Assembly (NCBI RefSeq): GCF_036763085.1 | Contig: NZ_JBAIYU010000019.1 | Coordinates: forward strand, 1 to 64,000 | Reading direction: 5' to 3' | Length of the DNA stretch: 64,000 bases | From: JBAIYU01 sp036763085 | GTDB lineage: Bacteria > Bacillota > Negativicutes > DSM-1736 > Dendrosporobacteraceae | Shown here: piece by piece, positions 53,807 to 62,207 of the stretch | How the letters are laid out: the number at the start of each line of letters is the position of its first letter | How positions within the stretch are numbered: the first letter of the stretch is position 1 | Translations under genes and position numbers: made by a program | Notes under the pieces: generated by a model | Database searches by the model: none | What the model was told of the DNA's origin: nothing | The model's input: the letters and a program-made list of their open reading frames with translations, nothing else

Positions 53807-54199
53807 TTGAAGGAACAATACACACAATTAATAAAAGCATTCATACAGCAGTATTCTAATATTGGCGATGAAGCTTGTATAACAGAGATAGCTGGACAAG
53901 TGCTAGATTCAAGCTTTCAGTGGATAAGAGAATTCAGCAAAAATCCACATGAGGAAACCATCGTAAATATGATTATTGAACTAAGTGCTGCTAAGACCCC
54001 TGCGGCAAAGATGACTTCTCTTTTGGTGCTGGCGTTCGTTTTAGGTACGACTAAAATGCCTACTGATGTTGCGACTGGATTGTTTGATGAGCTATTATTC
54101 AGGCTTTATGATGCTGAAACAAGTGATGAAGAATTAACAAATTATAAATCAGTAATAGCCAACTTATATACTACAGCCAACGAAAACTCGCCATTTTAG
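53807..54199 (+). CDS. Unknown 130-residue protein in the cydAB operon
   Basis: All-helical, acidic and soluble by composition; no signal peptide or membrane segment. Two Lys-Thr-Pro/Met-Pro turns (A-K-T-P-A-A-K and T-K-M-P-T-D-V-A) separate helices. GGGAGG stands about 8 bases before a TTG start. It is the third gene after cydAB and ends before a strong terminator, so it is likely cotranscribed and may aid assembly or regulation of the oxidase, possibly through the CydB tail (inference). No family recognised. Confidence 0.72.
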   Translation: MKEQYTQLIKAFIQQYSNIGDEACITEIAGQVLDSSFQWIREFSKNPHEETIVNMIIELSAAKTPAAKMTSLLVLAFVLGTTKMPTDVATGLFDELLFRLYDAETSDEELTNYKSVIANLYTTANENSPF

Positions 54200-54212
54200 C
54201 TGAAAATCAATC

Positions 54213-54249
54213 AAAGCCTGAATCCGCAATTTAGCTGGATTCAGGCTTT
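54213..54249. terminator. Terminator of the cydAB operon
   Basis: AAAGCCTGAATCC and GGATTCAGGCTTT form a perfect 13-bp stem between convergent genes. Confidence 0.85.
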
Positions 54250-54259
54250 AAATTTACTG

Positions 54260-55378
54260 CTAGAATCTTAGTCTTAGTGTATATTGGCTTAAGGTGTTTC
54301 CTTTTACATCAACAAAGGTTATGCTGACAGGATCACTAAAGTCCAAGGACGCGCGATTAAGTGTTACATAATCGGAAAACTTTGTTGCTGGCTGAGTCTG
54401 ATCTGCACGAGGGCTTTTTGCTCTTACTGTAACAGTAAAATCATTACCTGTTTGAACAACCTTTTCAATTCCTATGCCATAACCTTTTGCGCTAGCACTT
54501 CCCAATGATGCATAGAGGACAAAGTTTTTCCCGAAATCAACATTTTTTATTGAGTCTATGACACTGCCTGGATAAAGGTCAGCTGTATCACTAAGTCGAG
54601 GATCTTGCAGGAGAATACCAAACGACCTATCAGCAGGATAAGTGTTTTCTAACCAGGACCATCCATTGAACTTATCAGAACTGAAAAGGACTTTAGTTTC
54701 ACCAACATTGATAACTGGCTTGGGCAGAAGGCTTGTATAAGGGAACATGCTAGCTGGTATATATGTTGCTGGATATTTTGAATTACCGATACCGCGGATA
54801 GCAGTAATTTCCCAGTCGCCCTGTCTTTTTATTAAATCTACCTTAAAATCTTGACCAGTTGTGCGTACTTGAACAACTGCCTTTAAACCGGTAAGTGACA
54901 GTAGACTAAACTTACTGGTATCAGTATCAAAGCCGAAGCGATAAGCGTTATCCCTAACCTCTTTTACGGGATCACTTAATGTAGCGGTTGATTCACTGAT
55001 CGGCCGCACACTGTCAATGCGCCAGTCGCGGTTATCATGTCTGGATAGTTCCATTCTATACATTCTGCCGTCTGCAGTACGAATGATAACCGTTGCGTTA
55101 TTATCGGTTCGTTTCTGCAACGAGAATCTATCGCGGTTTGTGTTAAAGCCATATTTATCAGCTTGTTCTCTTGCTGTTTTTAGCGGAGAGCTTTTTGCCG
55201 CGAAATATTCATCCTTAGTTACTGTTTGAGAACTGACATTATCTACCTTGGGAGAGGCATGTACTTTAAAAATTGGAATGCTGGGCAGTAGTGCGGAAGA
55301 AATTACTGCCGCCCCAGCAAGTGCAGCAGCAATTCGCTTATATCTTCTTTTTTGACCTTTTTTGCTTGAGTTTATCAT
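54260..55378 (-). CDS. Secreted protein with two internal repeats and a PrcB-like C-terminal domain
   Basis: 372 residues. The N-terminal region is basic, then a hydrophobic segment ends V-H-A-S-P, a Sec signal peptide. Two homologous units of about 60 residues follow (D-K-Y-G-F-N-T-N-R-D-R-F-S-L and Y-R-F-G-F-D-T-D-T-S-K-F-S-L). The C-terminal part (about 225-340) contains F-V-L-Y-A-S-L-G and K-G-Y-G-I-G-I-E-K-V-V, like the PrcB_C domain of protease-complex-associated proteins. GGGGG is about 7 bases before the ATG at 55378. Role in the envelope unknown. Confidence 0.75.
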   Translation of the reverse strand: MINSSKKGQKRRYKRIAAALAGAAVISSALLPSIPIFKVHASPKVDNVSSQTVTKDEYFAAKSSPLKTAREQADKYGFNTNRDRFSLQKRTDNNATVIIRTADGRMYRMELSRHDNRDWRIDSVRPISESTATLSDPVKEVRDNAYRFGFDTDTSKFSLLSLTGLKAVVQVRTTGQDFKVDLIKRQGDWEITAIRGIGNSKYPATYIPASMFPYTSLLPKPVINVGETKVLFSSDKFNGWSWLENTYPADRSFGILLQDPRLSDTADLYPGSVIDSIKNVDFGKNFVLYASLGSASAKGYGIGIEKVVQTGNDFTVTVRAKSPRADQTQPATKFSDYVTLNRASLDFSDPVSITFVDVKGNTLSQYTLRLRF

Positions 55379-55483
55379 AAACTGCCCCCTTCTACATATG
55401 TTTATATTAGTTTGTCCAAAGTTTGGTCCCAACTAATACAAGCAGTTTTTGGCATAAGAAGGAGGGTTAAATTTTGAATTTAA

Positions 55484-56902
55484 TCAGGAACGGGGGCGTG
55501 AACGATTTTTATTAATTGGCGGACGGCCATCTCCGGAAACTTTACGTTTATTATATGGCCTATTGCCGCGGTCATGACGAACCCTTAGAGGTGCTTCTTC
55601 TGTCAATTTTATTGGCGTAGTATCCGGCTCTTTTGTCAGTAGTTTAAGGGCGGCAGATATAAGGGAGACAGAATCGATGTCTGTTAAGAGTTCTTCCGCT
55701 CGGCCTTTATATTCATCGAAATTGCCTTCTTCTATAATATGGAGCAGCTTGTCCACAGCTAATTTCTGCTGACCCTCTAGAGCATCAGTTATTGTCGGTA
55801 TCGCCATTCTGACAATTTTTCTTTTGGTGAGTCTTTCGATAGTTCTCAAATGCTCAAGTTCACGCGGAATTACAAAGGAAAGTGCTGAGCCAGTCTGGCC
55901 AGCTCGTCCAGTACGGCCAATTCTATGTACATAGCTTTCGGCATCTTGTGGAATATCAAAATTATATACGTGGGTTACGCCGCTGACATCCAAACCTCTT
56001 GCGGCAACATCGGTAGCTACCAAAATATCAATCACGCCGTCTCTGAATTGCCGTAATACACTATCACGCTTGGCTTGCGTTAAATCTCCATGAATACCTT
56101 CGGCCGAATAGCCGCGTTTTTTCAGAGCTTCGGAAAGTTCATCTACCCGTCTCTTAGTTCTGCCAAAAACGATTGATAGCTGCGGAGCCTGTATATCCAG
56201 CAAGCGGCATAGTACATCAAATTTTTGTCTATCTTGTAATTCAATATAGGATTGTTCTACAAGGGGAATAGTGACCTCTTTGCCTTTAATACTTACGAAG
56301 GTAGGGTTCTTCAGAAATCTTTGTGATAAGTTTTGAATTGCTTTTGGCATGGTGGCTGAGAATAATAAAGTTTGGCGGCTATCCGGAGTTTCTTTTAATA
56401 TTTTTTCAATATCATCGATGAAGCCCATGTTAAGCATCTCATCTGCTTCATCTAGGATAATAACTTTAGTTTCACTTAGTCTTATATTGCGGCGATCCAT
56501 ATGATCCATCAAGCGGCCTGGAGTAGCCACAATTATTTGAGGATTTTTTTTCAAGGCTCTGATTTGTCGCCCGATTTCCTGTCCACCATAGATCGGCAGT
56601 GCAAAAACATTGGCAAATTGCCCAATTTTATTAAGCTCTTCTGCAACTTGAATTGCGAGTTCTCTGGTAGGTGTTAATATTACGCCTTGTATACCCGCTG
56701 TAGTATTTTTTAACTTTTCTATTAGCGGAATACCGAAGGCAGCAGTTTTGCCTGTTCCGGTTTGGGCTTGTCCAATAAGATCATTACCAGCCATTACGGG
56801 AGGTATAGCTGCTTCTTGTATTGGGGTAGGTTCCTCGAAGCCCATATCGTTAAGTGACCTGATTAAATAATCGCTTAATCCTAACTCTCTAAATTTATCC
56901 AA
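55484..56902 (-). CDS. DEAD-box RNA helicase (CshA-like)
   Basis: About 472 residues. All motifs are canonical: E-E-P-T-P-I-Q, AQTGTGKTAAF, PTRELAIQ, TPGRLMD, LDEADEML, FSATMP, ATDVAARGLDVSG, HRIGRTGRAG. The C-terminal extension is longer than the other two helicases and ends in an Arg/Lys-rich tail (R-P-P-I-N-K-N-R-S-R-P-R-S), as in CshA/DeaD cold-shock and RNA-degradation helicases. Start: AAGGAG abuts the ATG at 56911 but is 9 bases from TTG at 56902, so the TTG is preferred; the ATG cannot be excluded. Confidence 0.93.
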   Translation of the reverse strand: MDKFRELGLSDYLIRSLNDMGFEEPTPIQEAAIPPVMAGNDLIGQAQTGTGKTAAFGIPLIEKLKNTTAGIQGVILTPTRELAIQVAEELNKIGQFANVFALPIYGGQEIGRQIRALKKNPQIIVATPGRLMDHMDRRNIRLSETKVIILDEADEMLNMGFIDDIEKILKETPDSRQTLLFSATMPKAIQNLSQRFLKNPTFVSIKGKEVTIPLVEQSYIELQDRQKFDVLCRLLDIQAPQLSIVFGRTKRRVDELSEALKKRGYSAEGIHGDLTQAKRDSVLRQFRDGVIDILVATDVAARGLDVSGVTHVYNFDIPQDAESYVHRIGRTGRAGQTGSALSFVIPRELEHLRTIERLTKRKIVRMAIPTITDALEGQQKLAVDKLLHIIEEGNFDEYKGRAEELLTDIDSVSLISAALKLLTKEPDTTPIKLTEEAPLRVRHDRGNRPYNKRKVSGDGRPPINKNRSRPRS

Positions 56903-57016
56903 TTCATTCATCTCCTTGTTTGTTCTATTATATATTATAATACCCACACCATTCTTTTACTATAATATGGCTTTTAATAAGGTAATAATAGTATTAGTAA
57001 TATAGGCACAAAATAT

Positions 57017-57066
57017 AAAAAGATAGCTCCTTTTTACCCCATTTGGTAAATGAGCCATCTTTTTAT
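57017..57066. terminator. Hairpin near the end of the 68-residue gene
   Basis: AAAAAGAT-A-GCTC pairs with GAGC-C-ATCTTTTT. It serves the minus-strand small gene and may work in both directions. Confidence 0.75.
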
Positions 57067-57081
57067 TATAACATACTTCAC

Positions 57082-57288
57082 CTAATATTGGTAGCCAGGT
57101 TTAATACCAAAGATTCTAGCCGCTTGCTGGACCTCACTACAGTTTGCTAATTGGAGTGTGATTAATTCATTTGTTAAGGAATCTCTTACTTTCAATTCAC
57201 CAGAAAAGTCGAAATACTGCACAAAAGACTCAGGTACACACCTTGTTTGAAGTTCGCTCCATACGATATTTTCGCTCTTATTAAGCAT
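57082..57288 (-). CDS. Small hypothetical protein, 68 residues
   Basis: Begins M-L-N-K-S-E-N-I-V-W-S-E-L and ends I-K-P-G-Y-Q-Y. It is soluble, with a central segment F-D-F-S-G-E-L-K-V-R-D-S predicted as strands. AGGAGG is 7 bases before the ATG and a terminator hairpin follows, supporting expression. No family recognised. It is upstream of the CshA-like gene on the same strand but separated by the hairpin. Confidence 0.7.
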   Translation of the reverse strand: MLNKSENIVWSELQTRCVPESFVQYFDFSGELKVRDSLTNELITLQLANCSEVQQAARIFGIKPGYQY

Positions 57289-57401
57289 TGCTCTGCCTCC
57301 TTTGGACCTTTTTCTACATGTTTATACATGGAGGCTGGAGACTATTACAAAATTTTGCAGAATTTTCAAAATATATAATGTGGAGTGCAGTTAAAAAATT
57401 C

Positions 57402-57430
57402 TTTACAGTATTTCCAGATACTACTATAAT
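57402..57430 (+). promoter_or_regulatory. Near-consensus promoter giving an apparently leaderless transcript
   Basis: TTTACA (57402-57407) and TATAAT (57425-57430) have a 17-base spacer. The -10 ends only 8 bases before the ATG at 57439, so transcription would begin at or 1-2 bases before the start codon. No Shine-Dalgarno is visible. Confidence 0.65.
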
Positions 57431-57438
57431 TAATACTC

Positions 57439-58143
57439 ATGAGATACTTTAATAATTCTTTATCAAAACCTGCTATAACTGGTTGTTTCATTCTTACTAG
57501 TATAGTAGCCTTTATGTATATATATGGGTTTGGTCTTGAACGATTTAAGCCAGAAGCTATTAGTAAATTAATTACTTCATTAGGCTGGTGGGGGCCAATA
57601 GCCTATGTGTTTTTAAACACCATTAGGCCGCTGTGTTTTTTTCCGCCAATCATTTTGGCGGTAGCCGGAGGATTAGCTTTTGGACCGATTTTTGGCTCTA
57701 TATATCTAATTCTTGGTACGGTACTAGGCGCAGTGCTATGTTTTGGGTTAGCGCGTATATTAGGGAACGATAAGATAATTCAGCGTTTCCCTAAGGTACT
57801 TCGATTAGAAGCAATAAATGCTCAACTTGAAACCCAGGGGCTTAAGTACATGCTTATACTGAGGTTAGTTCCGGCAATACCATGGGATGCTGTTAGCTTT
57901 TTTGCTGGCTTAACCAAAATTAGATTTTGGCCTTATTTTGTTGGAACATTCCTCGGCAGTGTTCCTGGTGCCTTGGCGTTTTGTTATTTGGGTAACGTGA
58001 TGAACCGCTCGTTCTTAACAGCGTTGTGGGGTGCAGTAATTGTAGTAGTTGTATGTATTTGTTTGCCACACTTGTTATCGCGGGCTGTTTTTAAGAACGA
58101 TCTTAGCAATATTTATGATAACCACAATCATATAAAACGTTAA
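57439..58143 (+). CDS. TVP38/TMEM64 (DedA-like) membrane protein
   Basis: 234 residues with about six hydrophobic segments. The VTT/SNARE-associated core is seen: F-F-P-P-I-I-L-A-V-A-G-G-L-A-F-G-P, L-R-L-V-P-A-I-P-W-D-A-V-S-F-F-A-G and F-L-G-S-V-P-G-A. Family members are thought to move lipids across the membrane. The start codon lies at the predicted transcription start and lacks a ribosome site. A hairpin terminator follows. Confidence 0.88.
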   Translation: MRYFNNSLSKPAITGCFILTSIVAFMYIYGFGLERFKPEAISKLITSLGWWGPIAYVFLNTIRPLCFFPPIILAVAGGLAFGPIFGSIYLILGTVLGAVLCFGLARILGNDKIIQRFPKVLRLEAINAQLETQGLKYMLILRLVPAIPWDAVSFFAGLTKIRFWPYFVGTFLGSVPGALAFCYLGNVMNRSFLTALWGAVIVVVVCICLPHLLSRAVFKNDLSNIYDNHNHIKR

Positions 58144-58145
58144 TT

Positions 58146-58181
58146 AAGATCTCCTTCATATTAGAAAAGGAGATCTTTTAT
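58146..58181 (+). terminator. Terminator of the TVP38-like gene
   Basis: AAGATCTCCTT and AAGGAGATCTT form an 11-bp perfect stem followed by TTATATT. Confidence 0.8.
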
Positions 58182-58262
58182 ATTAGAGCTTCTCTTGAAT
58201 AAGGAATATTACATTGCATTAAACATAAAATTAAATAACAAAATGATGTTAGGGTGTTGCTT

Positions 58263-59636
58263 ATGGATTTTAGCTTAAGGTTAGAGATGCATCAAAAATT
58301 AATGATGACGCAGGAACTACGACAGGCTATTGCAATCCTTCAGCTTTCCACACAAGAACTAGCAACAGCATTGGAAAATGAATTTCTTGAGAACCCAATT
58401 TTGGAATATGACATAACAAGTAGCAGTGAAAAGCAGTCGGAGCAAGCTAGGTATACTTTTGATGAAATATCAGCATTAGAGAGATATCTATACAGCGGGG
58501 GAAAGGATAAAAAAGAACAGATATATAATGCAGATAATCCAAGTTTTGAATTTTTTGCAGCAAGAGAGACCTCATTGCACGATCATTTGGAATTCCAGCT
58601 AGATATAACTGTTACCAGTAACCTTCACCATGAGGTCGGACGGTATCTTATAGGTTGCATTGATAATAACGGATATTTAAGGTGCCAAGCAGAAGAAGTT
58701 TCTCTTTCTCTTAATGTACCAGTAAAATTCGTACTAGAAACCTTAAATATTATCCAAACATTTGAGCCTGATGGAGTGGGGGCACGCGATTTACGTGAGT
58801 GTCTAGAAATTCAAGCTAAGAGTCAAGGTATATACAATAATGTTGTAAAGAAGGTTATTCAAAACCATCTGCAAGATTTAGCGTCAGCTAGATACCGTTA
58901 TATTTCCGAAAAATTAAATTGTACACTCCCCGAGGTTCAGGAAGCAGTTGATGTAATTCGAAAACTAAATCCTAAACCAGGTTTATCTTATAGTGCTGAA
59001 AATGCCGGGTATATAGTGCCAGATGTAACTATCGAACGTGTTAATGAGGAATACGTTATCCTTATAAATGACAGTTCAGTTCCAAAGTTAGTAATTAATC
59101 CGGCCTATCGCCAAGCCTCTTCTAGTCAAGATCACGAATTGAAGAAGTATATTGAAAATAGGCTTAATTCAGCAATTTGGCTTATAAGAAGTGTTGAGCA
59201 GCGTCGTAATACTTTATATAACGTTACTAAAGCAATAGTTGAGTTGCAGCGAGGCTTTTTCGATTATGGTCCGCAGCATCTTCGCCCGCTAATTATGAAA
59301 ACAGTTGCGGATCGTCTCGGCATACATGAATCTACAGTCAGCAGAGTTGTAGCTAATAAATATATTGATACACCCCATGGAGTTTTAAGTATGCGCACTT
59401 TTTTTGCAAATCGTGTCAATGTTTCAAGCGGCGAAGAATTTATTGCCTCAAACATAAAAAAGGAAATCCAAAGTCTTATTAGGCAGGAAAATTGCTTAAA
59501 TCCTCTAAGTGACCAGGCGGTTAGCGAATTACTGACTAAACAAGGAATAACTATTTCTCGTCGTACGGTGACTAAATATCGTGAGGAAATGGGGATCGCA
59601 TCCTCGACAAAGCGAAAACGGTATGATGGTCCTTGA
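58263..59636 (+). CDS. rpoN: RNA polymerase sigma-54 factor
   Basis: 457 residues. Region I is Gln/Leu-rich (L-R-L-E-M-H-Q-K-L-M-M-T-Q-E-L-R-Q-A-I-A-I-L-Q-L is split into helices); region III has the core-binding part, an ILNP-like N-P-K-P-G and a helix-turn-helix (H-E-S-T-V-S-R-V-V-A-N-K). The RpoN box near the C-terminus reads S-R-R-T-V-T-K-Y-R-E-E, one of the most conserved signatures. It directs transcription from -24/-12 promoters with enhancer-binding activators. AGGGTG is 6 bases before the ATG at 58263; upstream GTG and TTG codons are rejected. No activator gene is in this window. Confidence 0.95.
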   Translation: MDFSLRLEMHQKLMMTQELRQAIAILQLSTQELATALENEFLENPILEYDITSSSEKQSEQARYTFDEISALERYLYSGGKDKKEQIYNADNPSFEFFAARETSLHDHLEFQLDITVTSNLHHEVGRYLIGCIDNNGYLRCQAEEVSLSLNVPVKFVLETLNIIQTFEPDGVGARDLRECLEIQAKSQGIYNNVVKKVIQNHLQDLASARYRYISEKLNCTLPEVQEAVDVIRKLNPKPGLSYSAENAGYIVPDVTIERVNEEYVILINDSSVPKLVINPAYRQASSSQDHELKKYIENRLNSAIWLIRSVEQRRNTLYNVTKAIVELQRGFFDYGPQHLRPLIMKTVADRLGIHESTVSRVVANKYIDTPHGVLSMRTFFANRVNVSSGEEFIASNIKKEIQSLIRQENCLNPLSDQAVSELLTKQGITISRRTVTKYREEMGIASSTKRKRYDGP

Positions 59637-59721
59637 GGGGTTATACTATTTTTCCCAAAAGGGTTTTGGCTAGTCAAGGCAGAAACTGTTATTGAAACTT
59701 ATTATCAATATAGGAGTTAAT

Positions 59722-60987
59722 ATGTTTAAAATAGCTTTACGTGTTTTGATATGCTTGTCGGTCATTCTTTTCTCTTATCATATTGAATTTAAAGCTACTC
59801 AGGCTTCTAAAATTGAGGGGGCTAGTAAAGTTCGCTTATCGTGGAGCGCAGTTCCAGATGCAGTGATGTATGAGTTTATAGTTATCAGCAAATCATCAGA
59901 TAAAGGGCGAAAGACACTTAAAACTGAGACTATAATCACATATAGTGATATATATGCACCAGGGGTTGAAGTTGAATTGGCGACTATTAATGCTGATCCT
60001 AAGACGCTTTGGTGGCAGGTTCGGGCACTTAACTCAGACAAAAAACCAATTTCCAGTTTTAGCTCGCCTCGACGATTGAATGATGGTGAACCTGATCCGT
60101 CCTCGCCGTTAGCGACCGCCAGGCTGGAAAGCTTCCCTGCCGCTAAACTTTACCAGGCATATTCTTGGATACCTGTATTAGGTGCTGATTCTTATGAAGT
60201 ACAGATTTTGTCTGCAAAGCAGATGGATCATACGCCTGAAGTTATAAAAAGCTTAACTGTAAGTGGTGGTCGTTCCTTTGACTTATATGACGAGACTGCC
60301 TATACACAGGAGGGTGCTTACTGGTGGCGGGTACAAGCCAAGGATAGCAGTGGTAATCCAGTTGGAAATTGGTCGGAAGCTTTACCATTTACAGTAAAGC
60401 ATGGTGGTTTTAAAGTAGCAGCTTTCGGTGACAGCATTACTCACGGCGGTGGTGCTATATCAAACCCGCCAAGCGATCCGGCTTATGACTGGACAACTTA
60501 TACAGGGTTTCCTGTGAAAAATTTGGGTCATAGCGGAGACACAACCTCAATGATGAATACTAGGTTTGAAAAAGAAGTATTACCTTTTGCTCCAAAATTG
60601 CTTGTAGTTATGGGCGGTATTAATGATCTGCGCGGGGGTGCTGCCGCTGAGGATGTAATTAATAACTTGCGTGAAATTAAGGAAAAATGTCAGGAGCATG
60701 GTATTACTCCGATATTTGCTACTGTAACTCCGGTGAATCCGGATGTTATAAAAAAAGTTTTTAACCAGGAGACTGAGGCTAGCTGGCAAAGTGAACGGAT
60801 TAAGGTTAACAACTGGATTAAAGATCAAGAGTTTTATGTGGACGTTGCCCCATTATTGACTGGACCTGATGGCTTACTACCTCATCTAGCAGCGGCAGAT
60901 GGTTTACACCCCGATACAAAGGGAAAGGCGCAAATTGGTAAGAAAATAGGTCGCTATCTTAAAAAAAACTTTGGTGAAAATATATAA
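59722..60987 (+). CDS. Secreted SGNH/GDSL hydrolase with two fibronectin-III-like domains
   Basis: 421 residues. A signal-peptide-like N-terminus (F-K-I-A-L-R-V-L-I-C-L-S-V-I-L-F) is followed by two FnIII-like units (about 35-125 and 135-230), each ending with W-W-Q-V-R-A or W-W-R-V-Q-A. Then comes an SGNH hydrolase domain with A-F-G-D-S-I-T-H-G (nucleophile Ser), V-V-M-G-G-I-N-D (Asn block) and D-G-L-H-P-D (Asp/His). It probably deacetylates or hydrolyses esters on an envelope or extracellular polysaccharide. AGGAG 5 bases before ATG 59722 sets the start. Confidence 0.88.
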   Translation: MFKIALRVLICLSVILFSYHIEFKATQASKIEGASKVRLSWSAVPDAVMYEFIVISKSSDKGRKTLKTETIITYSDIYAPGVEVELATINADPKTLWWQVRALNSDKKPISSFSSPRRLNDGEPDPSSPLATARLESFPAAKLYQAYSWIPVLGADSYEVQILSAKQMDHTPEVIKSLTVSGGRSFDLYDETAYTQEGAYWWRVQAKDSSGNPVGNWSEALPFTVKHGGFKVAAFGDSITHGGGAISNPPSDPAYDWTTYTGFPVKNLGHSGDTTSMMNTRFEKEVLPFAPKLLVVMGGINDLRGGAAAEDVINNLREIKEKCQEHGITPIFATVTPVNPDVIKKVFNQETEASWQSERIKVNNWIKDQEFYVDVAPLLTGPDGLLPHLAAADGLHPDTKGKAQIGKKIGRYLKKNFGENI

Positions 60988-60990
60988 TAA

Positions 60991-61031
60991 AAAATGCCTA
61001 AGAGCCCAGTCAGGGATCTTAGGCATTTCTT
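60991..61031. terminator. Terminator between convergent genes
   Basis: AAAATGCCTAAGA and TCTTAGGCATTT form a 12-bp stem followed by CTTTT. Confidence 0.85.
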
Positions 61032-61463
61032 TTAGATGACGGCTTTACAGGGGGCACTTTGGCCGTTTTCACGTTCAATAATTCTATCAAGCACTTTTGC
61101 AGCAGTTGCGATTACATTGCGGCATTTCAATTCTTCAGTTCTATAACGAGCTTTAAGCGGTCCGCAGTTTATTTCACCCATTTCCTTTCGATAGGTAGAA
61201 AATAATTCTAGTGAGAGAGCTTTTATTTTAGTGCTTTCATGGGCATTGTTTTTTACATATAGACTGCTTAGAACCATTACGGCTGCGGTTAATGCGCCAC
61301 ATACACTGCCGATTGCCATACCGCCGCCAAAACCTGCTGATAATTTTAATGTTTCATGACTAAACCCAAGATTGTACGCTTGGTTAGCACCGTACAAAAT
61401 TTTTTCAGCACAATTAAAATCTTCCTTATCGCCAAAACCTTCGTTAATAAGCTCGTAAAGCAT
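61032..61463 (-). CDS. C_GCAxxG_C_C-family redox protein
   Basis: 143 residues. It shows the family cysteines: D-F-N-C-A-E-K near the N-terminus, G-S-V-C-G-A-L-T-A-A, then single Cys in E-I-N-C-G and L-K-C-R-N. The family is linked to redox or metal chemistry in anaerobes, but its reaction is not settled. GGAGGGAATTTCT precedes the ATG. It is divergent from the VOC gene. Confidence 0.85.
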   Translation of the reverse strand: MLYELINEGFGDKEDFNCAEKILYGANQAYNLGFSHETLKLSAGFGGGMAIGSVCGALTAAVMVLSSLYVKNNAHESTKIKALSLELFSTYRKEMGEINCGPLKARYRTEELKCRNVIATAAKVLDRIIERENGQSAPCKAVI

Positions 61464-61676
61464 CAGAAATTCCCTCCAATAAAGTTTTTAATTGTAACTA
61501 TTCTAAAAGCGTAATAAATTAATTCGTGGTTTTAAGATGATTTACCTACCTATATTTAAAAAATGATTAATAGAATAGAATAAGTTAGCAAATTATATTA
61601 TTAGTGGCAGGTGTTTTATTGATAAATCTCGAATTTAGAAGATACTATAATACTATAGGTATGGGGTAGATAGGTT

Positions 61677-62084
61677 ATGAAGATAAAACGTATCGATGCA
61701 ACGATTAGTACGGAAAAGCTAAAAGAATCAAAAAATTTTTATATGACTCATTTCGGATTTAATCTTGTATATGAAAGTGACTGGTATATAGAGCTTTTGT
61801 CACCTAGCCTTGAAGCCGGAATAAGCTTTACTTTGCCGCAGCGTGAAGAAGGTGAATTTTTTAACGGCCGAGGGCTGATTTTATCTTTTGAAGTAGAAGA
61901 TGTTGATGCTGAATATTTGAGGCTTAAAAAGGCAGGGCTGAATATATATCAGGAAATGCAGGATAAGCCATGGGGTGAACGCAGTTTTGTAGTCAATGAC
62001 CCCAACAGGGTTCATATCTATATTTACAAATCAATACCAGCTACACCTGAGTACCAGAAAATTTATGACTCTTTCAAAAAATAA
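61677..62084 (+). CDS. VOC-superfamily (glyoxalase/bleomycin-resistance-like) protein
   Basis: 135 residues with the beta-alpha-beta-beta-beta repeat pattern of VOC proteins: S-K-N-F-Y-M-T-H-F-G-F-N-L near the start and W-G-E-R-S-F-V-V-N-D-P-N toward the end. Metal ligands expected for true glyoxalase I are not all evident, so it may be a ligand-binding or resistance-type member. GGGG lies about 10 bases before the ATG. A terminator follows. Confidence 0.8.
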   Translation: MKIKRIDATISTEKLKESKNFYMTHFGFNLVYESDWYIELLSPSLEAGISFTLPQREEGEFFNGRGLILSFEVEDVDAEYLRLKKAGLNIYQEMQDKPWGERSFVVNDPNRVHIYIYKSIPATPEYQKIYDSFKK

Positions 62085-62098
62085 TTACTGGACAATGT

Positions 62099-62130
62099 TA
62101 AGGCGTACAGCAGGGCTGTACGCCTTAGTT
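62099..62130 (+). terminator. Terminator of the VOC gene
   Basis: TAAGGCGTACAG and CTGTACGCCTTA form a perfect 12-bp stem with a 5-base loop, followed by GTTT. Confidence 0.8.
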
Positions 62131-62166
62131 TACGTAGACAAACAATACGGCTTACATAAAAATAAA

Positions 62167-62198
62167 AAACAAGCTTCACTTTGCGGTGAAGCTTGTTT
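62167..62198 (-). terminator. Terminator of the rubrerythrin gene
   Basis: AAACAAGCTTCAC (62167-62179) and GTGAAGCTTGTTT (62186-62198) form a 13-bp stem. On the minus strand it is followed by a T-run. Confidence 0.85.
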
Positions 62199-62207
62199 GC
62201 TGGTGAT

